A stretch of DNA of 64,000 nt from DAOPKN01 sp035391225 (GCA_035391225.1 DAOPKN010000006.1:42123-106122), one strand, 5' to 3'; shown: positions 44,190 through 52,727, counted from the stretch's first letter. The notes: a model not told the origin generated them from the letters alone. A program made the numbers and translations.

Positions 44190-45956
44190 TTAGTGGCCTC
44201 CCTTCGAAATGAAGTCGGGAACCTGGAAGACTTCCCGGTTCAAATCGTTCCGTTTCTGTATGAATGCGTCCCTTTGCTTTCCTTCCTTTTCCATCTGTAT
44301 CTTGTGATCCAGTTCTTCTTTTCTCACCTTCAAGCTCTGCGCCCAGAGCTTACGCGCGTAGTCCACGAAGAGCCACTCGGCGTTTTCGTAGTACCCCTCC
44401 TCGGATAGCTCCAGCTGGCGGAAAATCCGATCCTGTATCTCTTTCTCCAACCATTTTCCCATCGCGGCGACGACGTTTTGCTCGGGGTTGCTCTCCATGA
44501 TACCTTTAAAGAAGGGAACGTAAAGGGGAGAAAACCCTTCCGGCCAGAGCGAAAAAAGTTGCCGGATCCGTGGCTTGAGCGAAGGTTTCACCAGCAGAAA
44601 GATGATCAAACCATCTTCGGCAACGTAGATCTCTTTTTGGGGGGGTTTCTTCTGGGGATGCGGAGGTATTCGTTCCGGTACCGCCTCTTTTTTCTCCCCC
44701 TGGAGGGCCCACCACTCTTCACATTTTTCCTTGGAAATGCCGATTTTGCCCGCTATAAAGGCGAAAAGAGCATCCAGGCGCACCACGCTACCCAGTTTTT
44801 GCAGTGTGCGCAGTATGGTTTTTTCCTTTTGCAAAAAGGCTTCCTTGCCGGAAACCGAGGAAATGTCAAAACCTTTCAGGATTTGCTCCGACAAGAATAT
44901 CTCAATCGGGAGAGCAGCCCGTAATTTCTCCCGGAATACAACTGCCCCCTGGGTAGACAAGAATTCGTCGGGATCTTTTGCACCGGGAAGTTGCACCACC
45001 TTGACGTTGATCCCGGGCATCATATTTTGAAAGGAGTGAAACACCGCTTCCCGGCCGGCGCGATCCGAATCGAAGAGAAGCACGATTTTCTCGGAATACC
45101 GTTTTAGCCGCCGGAAATGCCCCGCATTCAATGCGGTTCCCATCACGGCTACCGTGTTTCCAAAACCGTTCTGGTGGAGGCGAATGGCATCCATGTACCC
45201 TTCCACCACCACGGAAAAGCCCACTTCCTCGATCACCGGGCCCGCCAGGTGTTCGAGATAGAGCAAGTTTTTCTTGTTGAAAAAGGGGCCTTGTGGGCTG
45301 TTCACATACTTGGCCACCCCTTCGTTTTCTTCGACCAAGCGTCCGGCTACCCCCAGCGGGCGCCCAAACCGATCATGGATGGGAAAAATCAGCCGGCGAA
45401 AAAACTTTTGGGTACCGTCTGCCTGGAGGATCCCCAATTTCCGCCAATCCTCCGGTGCGCACTTCTTTTGCAAGTCGGAGGGTAATCGGGGTTGGTCCAC
45501 GAAGCCCAACGAAAACTTCTTGGCATCCTCCTGGCTGATCTTGCGTCGTTGCAGGTAACGCCTCCCGTCCGCACTTCCCTCCAACCGTTGCGCGTAGTAG
45601 TCAATGAGGGCGGAAAGAAGTTGCACGTGCCGGCGCAACGCAGGATCTTCCTCGCGGAAAGGAGGTGGGGGTAAATGGGCATCCTTGGCGAGAAGGCGCA
45701 ATGCGTCCATGAACCCCAGGTTCTCGTACTTGGAAACGAACTCGATCACGTCGCCGGAAGCGCCACACCCAAAGCAATGGAAGCGTTGGTTTTCCGGGTA
45801 CACGTAGAAAGAAGGGGTTTTCTCGGCATGGAAGGGACAAAGGGCCCGGTATGTATGACCCGATTTTTGCAATAGGATGGAAGAACCAATGATTGTCACA
45901 ATATCCAGGGAGGACTTGAGGGTTTGAATGTATTCCTTAAGGTCCAAAGTGCCCAC
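44190..45956 (-). CDS. dnaG: DNA primase
   Basis: DnaG makes RNA primers for replication. The 588-residue protein has the CHC2 zinc domain (ALCPFHAEKTPSFYVYPENQ, then RFHCFGCGASGD), the TOPRIM region (VVVEGYMDAIRLHQNG, IVLLFDSDRAGREAVF) and a helical C-terminal helicase-binding domain. The start is GTG 45956 or TTG 45947; the SD GGTGG fits the second better. dnaG abuts rpoD, the classical macromolecular synthesis order without rpsU. Confidence 0.96.
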   Translation of the reverse strand: MGTLDLKEYIQTLKSSLDIVTIIGSSILLQKSGHTYRALCPFHAEKTPSFYVYPENQRFHCFGCGASGDVIEFVSKYENLGFMDALRLLAKDAHLPPPPFREEDPALRRHVQLLSALIDYYAQRLEGSADGRRYLQRRKISQEDAKKFSLGFVDQPRLPSDLQKKCAPEDWRKLGILQADGTQKFFRRLIFPIHDRFGRPLGVAGRLVEENEGVAKYVNSPQGPFFNKKNLLYLEHLAGPVIEEVGFSVVVEGYMDAIRLHQNGFGNTVAVMGTALNAGHFRRLKRYSEKIVLLFDSDRAGREAVFHSFQNMMPGINVKVVQLPGAKDPDEFLSTQGAVVFREKLRAALPIEIFLSEQILKGFDISSVSGKEAFLQKEKTILRTLQKLGSVVRLDALFAFIAGKIGISKEKCEEWWALQGEKKEAVPERIPPHPQKKPPQKEIYVAEDGLIIFLLVKPSLKPRIRQLFSLWPEGFSPLYVPFFKGIMESNPEQNVVAAMGKWLEKEIQDRIFRQLELSEEGYYENAEWLFVDYARKLWAQSLKVRKEELDHKIQMEKEGKQRDAFIQKRNDLNREVFQVPDFISKGGH

Positions 45957-45985
45957 CTGACTTGTTGTGGATTACACCACGAAAG

Positions 45986-46020
45986 GGATACGAAATCCCG
46001 GCCTTCGGGACTTCGTATCC
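45986..46020. other. Strong hairpin between rpsI and dnaG
   Basis: GGATACGAA-A-TCCCG-GCCTT-CGGGA-C-TTCGTATCC folds into a 14-pair stem with one mismatch. It has no proper T run on either strand. It lies between the end of the ribosomal protein operon and dnaG, so it may be a weak terminator, a processing site or an mRNA-stabilising structure. Confidence 0.7.
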
Positions 46021-46057
46021 TCGTTCCTCTTGGGAAAAAAACAATGCCAGGGATACT

Positions 46058-46462
46058 TCAGCGCTTGGAGAATTGGGGCGCCCGGCGCGCTTTTTTCAAA
46101 CCATATTTCTTTCGTTCTACCATGCGGGGATCGCGTCGCAGCAATCCTGCGGATTTGAGGGTGGGGCGCAAATCGGGGTTGAATTCCAGTAAAGCGCGGG
46201 CGATTCCCATGCGCAATGCTCCCGCTTGCCCGGTCAAGCCACCTCCGGCAACCTTCATCACCATATCAAAGCGGTCCTTCGTCCCCGTCAGCATCAGGGG
46301 TTCCAGCGCATGGCGCACCAGCGTATCGCGCATCAAGTATTCCTTCATATCCGCGAAAACCCTACCGTTGATCTTGATCTTTCCATCACCGGGGCGAAGG
46401 TGCACCCGGGCAACAGAAGTCTTGCGCCGCCCGGTTCCGTAGTAATCGATAAATTCGGACAT
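46058..46462 (-). CDS. rpsI: 30S ribosomal protein S9
   Basis: The 134-residue protein has DYYGTGRRKTSVARVHLRPG at the start and the C-terminal KYGLKKARRAPQFSKR whose tail reaches the P-site tRNA. The family core GGGLTGQAGALRMGIARALL is intact. ATG 46462 follows TGAGGAGGTAAGCTGA. It lies 13 bases after rplM, the conserved L13-S9 pair. Confidence 0.98.
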   Translation of the reverse strand: MSEFIDYYGTGRRKTSVARVHLRPGDGKIKINGRVFADMKEYLMRDTLVRHALEPLMLTGTKDRFDMVMKVAGGGLTGQAGALRMGIARALLEFNPDLRPTLKSAGLLRRDPRMVERKKYGLKKARRAPQFSKR

Positions 46463-46475
46463 TCAGCTTACCTCC

Positions 46476-46916
46476 TCAAAGTTCCATTTCTCGGGGGTTT
46501 TGTGCTTGGTGGGGATGCTCCGGCGAAGCGTACACCTTGAGCTTCTTAAACATCTTGCGACCCAGGCGGTTCTTGGGAAGCATCCTTTTCACCGCGAGCT
46601 CCACGATCTTCTCGGGCTTTTTCTCATGCATCTCCCGGGCGTAGATTTCCTTCATGTGGCCCGGGTAGCGGGAAAACCTGCGATACACTTTCTTGTTCAT
46701 CTTATCTCCCGTCAGAACGACTTTATCGGCGTTGATCACCACCACGTAAGCTCCCGAGTCCACGTTGGGGGTGTACCGGGGATTGTCTTTGCCCATCAAG
46801 GTACGGGCGATTCGGGTTGCCATCCTTCCCAAGACTTGGCCGGATGCATCCACCACGTACCAGGGTTTTTCCCAGTCGGCTTCGTTCAGACGCGTGCTTT
46901 TTTGCTGGTACAGCAT
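46476..46916 (-). CDS. rplM: 50S ribosomal protein L13
   Basis: The 146-residue protein has WYVVDASGQVLGRMATRIA near the start, then GDKMNKKVYRRFSRYPGHMK and AVKRMLPKNRLGRKMFKKL, all diagnostic for L13. ATG 46916 follows AAAGGAGGAACCAC. It follows rpmA after 27 bases in the same direction. Confidence 0.98.
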   Translation of the reverse strand: MLYQQKSTRLNEADWEKPWYVVDASGQVLGRMATRIARTLMGKDNPRYTPNVDSGAYVVVINADKVVLTGDKMNKKVYRRFSRYPGHMKEIYAREMHEKKPEKIVELAVKRMLPKNRLGRKMFKKLKVYASPEHPHQAQNPREMEL

Positions 46917-46943
46917 GTGGTTCCTCCTTTCAGCGGGCCTTTT

Positions 46944-47225
46944 TTATTCGGCATCTGGAAGTACGTGCACGTACTTCTTGTTTTTCCGGGTTCCAAAGTG
47001 AACGCGACCTTCGGCCAGCGCGAAAAGGGTAAAATCCCGGCCCATTCCAACGTTCTGCCCGGCGAAAATCTTCGTGCCCCTCTGGCGAACGATGATGTTG
47101 CCGGGAATGACCTTCTGGCCGTCTCCCTTTTTCAAACCCAGGTACTTGGGTTGGCTGTCCCGTCCATTCTTTCCACCGCCGCTTTTGCGGTGGGCAAACA
47201 GTTGAAGATCTATTTGGAATGCCAT
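46944..47225 (-). CDS. rpmA: 50S ribosomal protein L27 with cleavable N-terminal extension
   Basis: L27 reaches the peptidyl-transferase centre. The 93-residue protein begins MAFQIDLQLFAHRKSGGG. In Firmicutes and relatives the motif LxLQFFA is cut before the next residue by the protease Prp; here the site would be after LQLFA, leaving HRKSGGGKNGRDS as the mature end. GNIIVRQRGTKIFAGQNVG is the conserved core. ATG 47225 follows TTGAGGTGAAAGT and overlaps prp by 16 bases. Confidence 0.97.
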   Translation of the reverse strand: MAFQIDLQLFAHRKSGGGKNGRDSQPKYLGLKKGDGQKVIPGNIIVRQRGTKIFAGQNVGMGRDFTLFALAEGRVHFGTRKNKKYVHVLPDAE

Positions 47226-47545
47226 ACTTTCACCTCAACTTTCAAATTTTTCGGATGTTGCTTTGCAATCGTTCTCAGCGTTTCTTCGAGCCTTCCCACG
47301 ACCCTGTCGCTTTCCAAGCTGGGCGACTCGATCCGACATTCAAAAAAACCCGCATCCACTTTCCCGTGTAAGGGAACATGGAGATCTTCCTCCAGGTGGT
47401 TCGCGACGAACAGCACCAACACGCTCACGGCAGAACAGATAATGTCCTTTCCATAGCTGTTTTGGTACGCATGTCCTTTCACCTGGTAACCGGAATAATG
47501 GGAAAGTTGTTTTTCAAAGAGCGCTCGAATCATGCGATTCGGCAA
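47210..47545 (-). CDS. prp: Ribosomal processing cysteine protease Prp
   Basis: Prp (YsxB) cleaves the L27 N-terminal extension. The 111-residue protein has the expected catalytic pair: His in YQVKGHAYQNSYG and Cys in KDIICSAVSVLVLFVAN. It lies between rplU and rpmA, the invariant order in species with processed L27. The start is TTG 47545 or ATG 47533. The overlap with rpmA suggests coupled synthesis with its substrate. Confidence 0.95.
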   Translation of the reverse strand: MPNRMIRALFEKQLSHYSGYQVKGHAYQNSYGKDIICSAVSVLVLFVANHLEEDLHVPLHGKVDAGFFECRIESPSLESDRVVGRLEETLRTIAKQHPKNLKVEVKVWHSK

Positions 47546-47548
47546 AGA

Positions 47549-47866
47549 CTACTCTTCGCGGGTGATCTGTTCGATCTTCAGGGCAGTTTGCCACTGGCGA
47601 TGCCCTTTCGTGCGGCGATACATTTTGCGGGATCCGAACTTCACGACCCGCACCTTCTTCTCGCGTACGTGCTCCACAACGGTTGCTTTCACGCTGGCCC
47701 CTTCTACGAAAGGCTTACCCACAAAAACCCCGTCATCGCTCCGCACGAAAACCACCTTGTCAAAAACCAGCACGTCTCCGGCATCTGCGTTTTGCTTTTC
47801 CGTGTACAAAACGTTGCCTTCTTCCACGCGATACTGGCGACCAGACGTTTCAATGATGGCGTACAT
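47549..47866 (-). CDS. rplU: 50S ribosomal protein L21
   Basis: The 105-residue protein starts MYAIIETSGRQYRVEEGNVL and ends in KGHRQWQTALKIEQITREE; the segment VKFGSRKMYRRTKGHRQ is the rRNA-binding core. ATG 47866 follows AAAGGAGGGAAGAGG. It is first in the rplU-prp-rpmA-rplM-rpsI run and is preceded by a structured leader and its own promoter. Confidence 0.97.
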   Translation of the reverse strand: MYAIIETSGRQYRVEEGNVLYTEKQNADAGDVLVFDKVVFVRSDDGVFVGKPFVEGASVKATVVEHVREKKVRVVKFGSRKMYRRTKGHRQWQTALKIEQITREE

Positions 47867-47899
47867 CCTCTTCCCTCCTTTTCCTTGGCAACAGGCACT

Positions 47900-47939
47900 G
47901 AAAAAGGGAACCCACTGGGGGTTTTTGCAGCCCTTTTTC
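47900..47939 (-). promoter_or_regulatory. Structured leader of rplU (possible autoregulatory element)
   Basis: The minus-strand leader folds into an outer nine-pair stem GAAAAAGGG/CCCTTTTTC and an inner stem AACCC/GGGTT with an asymmetric bulge CTGCAAA. It lies about 33 bases before the L21 start and 40 bases after the predicted transcription start. L21 leaders that bind ribosomal protein are known in Firmicutes; homology to them is not shown. It could also be an attenuator, since the second arm ends in five T residues. Confidence 0.5.
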
Positions 47940-47985
47940 ACGTGCGATTTTCCGACAAAGATGAAACCCATTGAAAATGCGCGTT

Positions 47986-47994
47986 ATTATAGCA
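47986..47994 (-). promoter_or_regulatory. Promoter of the rplU operon
   Basis: TGCTATAAT is a perfect extended -10 box on the minus strand. Transcription should begin near 47979, giving a leader of about 113 bases. Confidence 0.7.
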
Positions 47995-48066
47995 CACCGC
48001 CCCAGCACCGGCGGGCGGATGCGATGTAAATTTTCGTTGAACGGATGCAGCCTCCGCGTGTCTTTC

Positions 48067-49176
48067 TCACGTGTCCTCCACGGAAAAGGACACTTGGGAT
48101 TGCGAAATATTCGCCTTCTGGCGTAAACTGGTCAAACCTTCGATAATGGCTTTCGAACGCTTTTCCCCGATTCCTTCCACGGCCCGCAACTGTTCCGGCG
48201 ACGCCTGATCGATTCCGTTCAAATCGCGAAAAGTCCGAACCAGGTTGAAGATGATGGAGCGCGGGATCTTGGGAATGCTTTTCATGAGCCGGAAACCCTT
48301 GGGAACAACCATGAGCTCCGTGATCGGGCCGTCCACGTTGTACCCCAACGTTTGCGCAATGCGGTTGTAATCCCGCAATTCCCGTTCGCCGATTTGGGAG
48401 AGGCGTGTCAAGATATCGTCCGTGTCTTCTCCGGAAAGGCGTTCCGAAACGTTCAAGTAGTCCAGAACCAGCAACTCCAACTCCTCGGGGATATCGCTGA
48501 GCATTTCCTCTTGCTGCATCTTGGCCAGGTACCCGTTTTCCCCGGCTTCCATGATACTGGGATCCACTACCTTCCCGATCATGAGCGATTTGATGCCCTT
48601 TTCCAAGCACTTGCACACGTCAAACAGCGTCACCCGGTTTTGGATTTCCAGGATATCCAGGATATTCACCGCCTTGTGGTAGCTGTCACTGTACTTCTCC
48701 AACGCCTTGAGCGCCTGGTTCACCTTGGTGAACAGGAAATTCAAGTCGTTCAACGTGTACCGGAAAGCCCCCCAGAAAATGCTCACCACGGCGCGCCGGC
48801 GGGAAATGGCCAGCGTGGGTTTCCCCGTTTGCTTGGCCATGCGTTCCGCGGTGCGGTGCCGCATGCCGGTTTCGCTGGTGGGGATCGAGGCATCCGGGGT
48901 GAATTGCACGTTGGCGTAGAAGATGCGTTCCACTTGTTCGTCCAAGATCACCGCACCGTCCATCTTGGCCAACTCGTACAGGCGTTGCGGGGTATACGCG
49001 CAATTCACGAAGAAACCGGGTTGAAGGATCGAACCCCAGCGCTTGATATCGTCCTCGTTCATTAGCAAAATGAGCGCACCGCTGTTGGCACTTAAGATAT
49101 TATCGATTCCCGCCCGGAGCGAAGTGCCCGGAGCGATTAACTGGATGATCTCGCGAAAAAAATCCCCTTTTGCCAT
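48067..49176 (-). CDS. disA: Diadenylate cyclase DisA
   Basis: DisA makes c-di-AMP and slows when it meets branched DNA. The 369-residue protein has the DAC domain with DGA at 73-75 and RHR at 106-108 (TGMRHRTAERMAKQTGK), a central helical domain, and C-terminal helix-hairpin-helix DNA-binding motifs (LRAVEGIGEKRSKAIIEGL). ATG 49176 follows GGGGAG by seven bases. There is no radA nearby, its usual partner. It diverges from fliG. Confidence 0.96.
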   Translation of the reverse strand: MAKGDFFREIIQLIAPGTSLRAGIDNILSANSGALILLMNEDDIKRWGSILQPGFFVNCAYTPQRLYELAKMDGAVILDEQVERIFYANVQFTPDASIPTSETGMRHRTAERMAKQTGKPTLAISRRRAVVSIFWGAFRYTLNDLNFLFTKVNQALKALEKYSDSYHKAVNILDILEIQNRVTLFDVCKCLEKGIKSLMIGKVVDPSIMEAGENGYLAKMQQEEMLSDIPEELELLVLDYLNVSERLSGEDTDDILTRLSQIGERELRDYNRIAQTLGYNVDGPITELMVVPKGFRLMKSIPKIPRSIIFNLVRTFRDLNGIDQASPEQLRAVEGIGEKRSKAIIEGLTSLRQKANISQSQVSFSVEDT

Positions 49177-49216
49177 TCTTCCACTCCCCGTGGTGCGCAT
49201 GCACGATTTCCAATGA

Positions 49217-49225
49217 AGTATATCA
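49217..49225 (-). promoter_or_regulatory. Promoter of disA
   Basis: On the minus strand TGATATACT is an extended -10 box. Start near 49210 would give a 34-base leader. Confidence 0.5.
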
Positions 49226-49320
49226 CGAAATCCCTCCACTTGGCCAAGCACTACAGCCATCCCGAGAAGCCTGCCCAAAACTTGGTTCAAACCGGAGAAG
49301 GTTTTGGAAAGCACATGATG

Positions 49321-49326
49321 TATAAT
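49321..49326 (+). promoter_or_regulatory. -10 element of the fliGHI operon
   Basis: A perfect TATAAT lies 34 bases before the fliG start. There is no matching -35 box at the usual spacing. No sigma-28 type sequence is seen, so transcription by the housekeeping sigma factor is likely. Confidence 0.45.
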
Positions 49327-49360
49327 AAGGAAGCAACTTCACACGAGAAGGTGATGCATC

Positions 49361-50368
49361 TTGGCGGAGCGAAACATCTCCGGGGTTCGAAAGGCTTCCA
49401 TCCTGTTGCTTACCCTTGGTTCGGAAAAAGCGGCAAAAGTTCTCAAGCACCTTGCCGACGAAGACATCGAACTACTGACACTGGAATTGGCGAAGCTAGA
49501 TCGAATTCCCGACGCGGAGAAGAAAAAGGTGTTGGAAGAATTTTCCACCAACTTCCAGGCCCGTGAGTTCCTCATGGCGGGTGGGATTGAGTATGCCCGC
49601 GACATGTTGGAAAAAGCAGTGGGAGCCGAACGGGCCTTGGAAATCCTGGAGAAGCTCACGTCCAACTTGCAGGTCAAACCCTTCGACTTCCTCAAGAAAT
49701 CCGATCCCATGCAACTGGTGAACGTGCTGCAAAACGAGCATCCGCAAACCATCGCCCTCATCTTGTGCTACCTCACCCCCAAGCAGGCTGCGCAGGTGAT
49801 TTCCTCGCTTCCCGAAGCGTTGAAAGCGGAAGTGGTCAAACGCATTGCGATGCTGGACAAGGCGAATCCGGAAGTCGTGCGCGAAGTGGAGAGGGTGTTG
49901 GAGCGAAAAGTGTCCACCTTCGTCACCCAGGACTTCGCACAGGTGGGTGGTCTGGACACCGTCGTGGAATTCATGAACAGCCTCGACCGCACCACGGAGA
50001 AGGAAATCCTCGACAAGCTTTCGGAGACCGAACCCGAGCTCGCCGAGGAAATCCGCAGCCACATGTTCGTGTTCGAGGACATCACCAAGCTGGACGATCG
50101 CTCCATCCAACTTGTTTTGCGCGAGGTGGATACCAAGGACCTCGCGAAAGCCTTGAAGGGTGCGGACGAAGAAATCTTGAACAAGATCACCAACAACTTG
50201 TCCAAGCGTGCGGGGCAATTGCTCAAGGAAGAGATCGAGTTCATGGGACCCATTCGCGTAGTGGACGTGGAAGAGGCCCAGCAGAAGATCGTGAATACCA
50301 TACGGCGGCTGGAAGAAAGCGGAGAGATCTTCATCGCCCGGGGTGGAGGGGAGGAACTCATTGTATAA
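49361..50368 (+). CDS. fliG: Flagellar motor switch protein FliG
   Basis: FliG is the rotor protein that meets the stator. The 335-residue length is typical. It has GVRKASILLLTLGSEKAAKV at the N-terminus, the EHPQTIALIL motif in the middle domain, and MFVFEDITKLDDRSIQLVLR with charged torque-helix residues in the C-terminal domain. TTG 49361 follows GAGAAGGTGATGCATC. It overlaps fliH by eight bases. The flagellar genes fliE and fliF, often upstream, are not here. Confidence 0.96.
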   Translation: MAERNISGVRKASILLLTLGSEKAAKVLKHLADEDIELLTLELAKLDRIPDAEKKKVLEEFSTNFQAREFLMAGGIEYARDMLEKAVGAERALEILEKLTSNLQVKPFDFLKKSDPMQLVNVLQNEHPQTIALILCYLTPKQAAQVISSLPEALKAEVVKRIAMLDKANPEVVREVERVLERKVSTFVTQDFAQVGGLDTVVEFMNSLDRTTEKEILDKLSETEPELAEEIRSHMFVFEDITKLDDRSIQLVLREVDTKDLAKALKGADEEILNKITNNLSKRAGQLLKEEIEFMGPIRVVDVEEAQQKIVNTIRRLEESGEIFIARGGGEELIV

Positions 50369-51182
50369 CCTCATCAAACGCGCGCTGGTAACCTTGGAGG
50401 AAAAGGATACCTATCGTTTGGTTCCCGGAAAAAAGGAAAACCCCAAAACGACCGCAACACCCCCGAAAATGGGAGAGGAAACCGCCAAAGGAACCCCACC
50501 CACGCCGGAAAAAGCGCCACAGCAAGATCCCCCGGAAGTGACCCTTGCCCGGGAGAAAGCCCGGGCGATCGTGCAAGAGGCCAGCAACGAGGCAAAACGC
50601 CAAATGGCCGAGTTGCAGAAAGCCCAGCAGGAGTTCGAAGCCCAGATGAAGAAGGAGAAGGCGCAGCTGGAAAAGCAAATGGCCCAAAAAGAAGCCAAGA
50701 TCCAGGAGCAGTGGAAGCAAAAGATGCAGTCCGCCGTGCAAGCCCTGGAGAAAACTTCATCCCAACTGGTGCACCACGAGGAGGAATACGTGCAGATCGC
50801 CTCGGATTTGCTCGGAAAACTGGTTCGCGAAACACTGCGAAAGATCCTGTTTCTCCAGTGGCAAGAAAAAGAAGAGGAGCTGTTCCAGGCAAAGGTGCAA
50901 TCGCTGGTGAAGAAAGTCGCCCGGTTCAAGCAACCGGTTTTCAAGTTTCACCCGCAAGACCTGGAGGCGTTTTCCGACATGTTATCCAACTCGTTCCAAA
51001 AAGTGTTGCCCGACGCGGAAATCCGCCCGGATCCGAACATCCCCCGTGGTGGAATCCGCATCGACACGCACTTTGGCGCGCTGGATGCGGACGGTGCCAC
51101 CCAAATGGAAATCCTGAACAAGCTACTCGACGAAGTGTTTGGAGGAAACGCCAGTGACCTACAAGTCCCTTCAGCTGATTGA
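50361..51182 (+). CDS. fliH: Flagellar assembly protein FliH
   Basis: FliH is the stator-like partner and regulator of the export ATPase FliI. The 273-residue protein has a Pro/Thr/Lys-rich start, a long Ala/Gln/Glu/Lys coiled coil (about 60-125), and a C-terminal domain with PRGGIRIDTHFGALDADGAT, which corresponds to the conserved FliH/YscL end. TTG 50361 follows GGGGAGGAACTCA and overlaps fliG. The fliI start lies within its 3' end. Confidence 0.88.
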   Translation: MYNLIKRALVTLEEKDTYRLVPGKKENPKTTATPPKMGEETAKGTPPTPEKAPQQDPPEVTLAREKARAIVQEASNEAKRQMAELQKAQQEFEAQMKKEKAQLEKQMAQKEAKIQEQWKQKMQSAVQALEKTSSQLVHHEEEYVQIASDLLGKLVRETLRKILFLQWQEKEEELFQAKVQSLVKKVARFKQPVFKFHPQDLEAFSDMLSNSFQKVLPDAEIRPDPNIPRGGIRIDTHFGALDADGATQMEILNKLLDEVFGGNASDLQVPSAD

Positions 51183-52482
51183 ACATCTGAGCCAGCGCGT
51201 GGCTTCCACCGACTTCTTTTCGTTGAATGGAAGGGTGGAAAAAATCATCGGCTTGACCATCGAGTCCGCTGGGCCCGAGGTTTTCCTGGGAGAAACGTGC
51301 ACCATAAAAACCCCTTCTGGTGGAATGATTGCATGCGAGGTCGTGGGATTCAAAGACAACCACATCGTTCTGATGCCCTTGGAAGATTTTTCCGGGGTTT
51401 CGCTCGGCTGCGAGGTCTTTGGGAGTGGTCAAACCCTCGGTGTGGGGGTGGGAGAAAACATGCTGGGACGCGTGCTGGACGGTATCGGAAGACCCATGGA
51501 CGGCAAACTCCTTTTGCCTTCCGGAAGAAGCTCGCTGAACAATCCGCCACCGAATCCCTTGGAGCGCAACCGCATTTCCCAACCTCTCTCGGTGGGCGTT
51601 CGCGCAATCGACGGCTTCTGCACGCTGGGAAAAGGCCAGCGAATCGGCATTTTCGCGGGAAGCGGCGTGGGAAAATCGACGTTGCTGGGTATGGTCGCAC
51701 GCAATACCAGCGCCCAAATCAACGTGATCGCACTGATCGGGGAACGGGGAAGAGAGGTCCGCGAATTCATCGAGAGAGACCTGGGAGAAGAAGGGATTGC
51801 AAAGAGCGTCGTAGTGGTCTCCACCTCCGACAAACCCGCGTTGATGCGCGTTAAAGCGCTTTTCACCGCAACCTCCATTGCGGAGTTCTTCCGCGAAAAG
51901 GGGATGGACGTGATGTTGATGGTTGATTCCCTCACGCGCTGGTCCATGGCCCAACGGGAACTGGGCCTTGCCATCGGCGAACCTCCCACCACGAGGGGAT
52001 ATCCACCCAGTGTGTTCGCGGGTTTACCCCAGGTGTTGGAGCGCGCGGGGAACTCGAAAAGGGGAAGTATCACGGGGATTTACACCGTGCTGGTAGAGGG
52101 AGATGACTTCAACGAACCCATCAGCGATACGGTGCGCGGGGTAGTCGACGGTCACATCTTGTTGTCGCGCAAGCTCGCGGAAAACAACCACTTCCCCGCC
52201 ATCGACGTTTTGGCCAGCATTAGCCGGCTGATGCCCGAAATCACAACCCCGGAACACTTGCAGGCATCACGCCGGTTGCGGGACCTGATTGCCACGTTTC
52301 AATCTGCAAAAGACCTGATCGATATCGGCGCGTACAAGGAGGGCTCGGATCCCAAGATCGATCGCGCGCGCAAGCACATCGAGAACATCAACCGCTACCT
52401 GAGACAAGACGTGTTCGATCGCCCCAACTACGACGAAATCGTCTCCACCTTGGTCACCATGGACCAAAACGCCCAGAAATAA
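51154..52482 (+). CDS. fliI: Flagellar export ATPase FliI
   Basis: FliI energises flagellar protein export. The 442-residue protein has Walker A GIFAGSGVGKSTLLGM, ALIGERGREVREFIERDLG, VDSLTRWSMAQRELGLAIGE and PPTTRGYPPSVFAGLPQVLE, matching F1-like export ATPases. GTG 51154 follows GGAGGAAACGCCA. The start lies within the fliH 3' end. No fliJ gene follows; the operon ends in a terminator. Confidence 0.96.
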   Translation: MTYKSLQLIEHLSQRVASTDFFSLNGRVEKIIGLTIESAGPEVFLGETCTIKTPSGGMIACEVVGFKDNHIVLMPLEDFSGVSLGCEVFGSGQTLGVGVGENMLGRVLDGIGRPMDGKLLLPSGRSSLNNPPPNPLERNRISQPLSVGVRAIDGFCTLGKGQRIGIFAGSGVGKSTLLGMVARNTSAQINVIALIGERGREVREFIERDLGEEGIAKSVVVVSTSDKPALMRVKALFTATSIAEFFREKGMDVMLMVDSLTRWSMAQRELGLAIGEPPTTRGYPPSVFAGLPQVLERAGNSKRGSITGIYTVLVEGDDFNEPISDTVRGVVDGHILLSRKLAENNHFPAIDVLASISRLMPEITTPEHLQASRRLRDLIATFQSAKDLIDIGAYKEGSDPKIDRARKHIENINRYLRQDVFDRPNYDEIVSTLVTMDQNAQK

Positions 52483-52483
52483 A

Positions 52484-52505
52484 AAAACCCGGAAACCCGG
52501 GTTTT
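52484..52505. terminator. Bidirectional terminator between fliI and rpmF
   Basis: AAAACCCGG-AAAC-CCGGGTTTT forms a nine-pair stem. On the minus strand it is followed by more T residues (TTT ATTT), so it is stronger for rpmF; it can also end fliI transcripts. It overlaps the rpmF stop codon. Confidence 0.85.
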
Positions 52506-52695
52506 ACTCTGCGCCTTCTTCAAACTCAATGACTTGCTTTCCGCTATAATAGCCACAGTGCAAGCAAACCCTGTGAGGAAGTTTGGGCTCACCGCAGTTG
52601 GGGCACTTGGAAGAAGTGCTTCGAACCGCGCGGTAAATTTTGGCTCTCCGATGGCCGGTTCGGCAACGAGAGCTTTTTTTCGTCGGGACTGCCAT
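52504..52695 (-). CDS. rpmF: 50S ribosomal protein L32
   Basis: The 63-residue protein begins MAVPTKKSSRCRTGHRR and has the zinc ribbon CPNCGEP...CLHCGYY with four cysteines, the zinc-containing form of L32. ATG 52695 follows GGAGGAGAGGAA. It lies 32 bases after yceD, its usual partner. Confidence 0.97.
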   Translation of the reverse strand: MAVPTKKSSRCRTGHRRAKIYRAVRSTSSKCPNCGEPKLPHRVCLHCGYYSGKQVIEFEEGAE

Positions 52696-52727
52696 TTCCT
52701 CTCCTCCTGTCTTTTCTTGTATGATGT

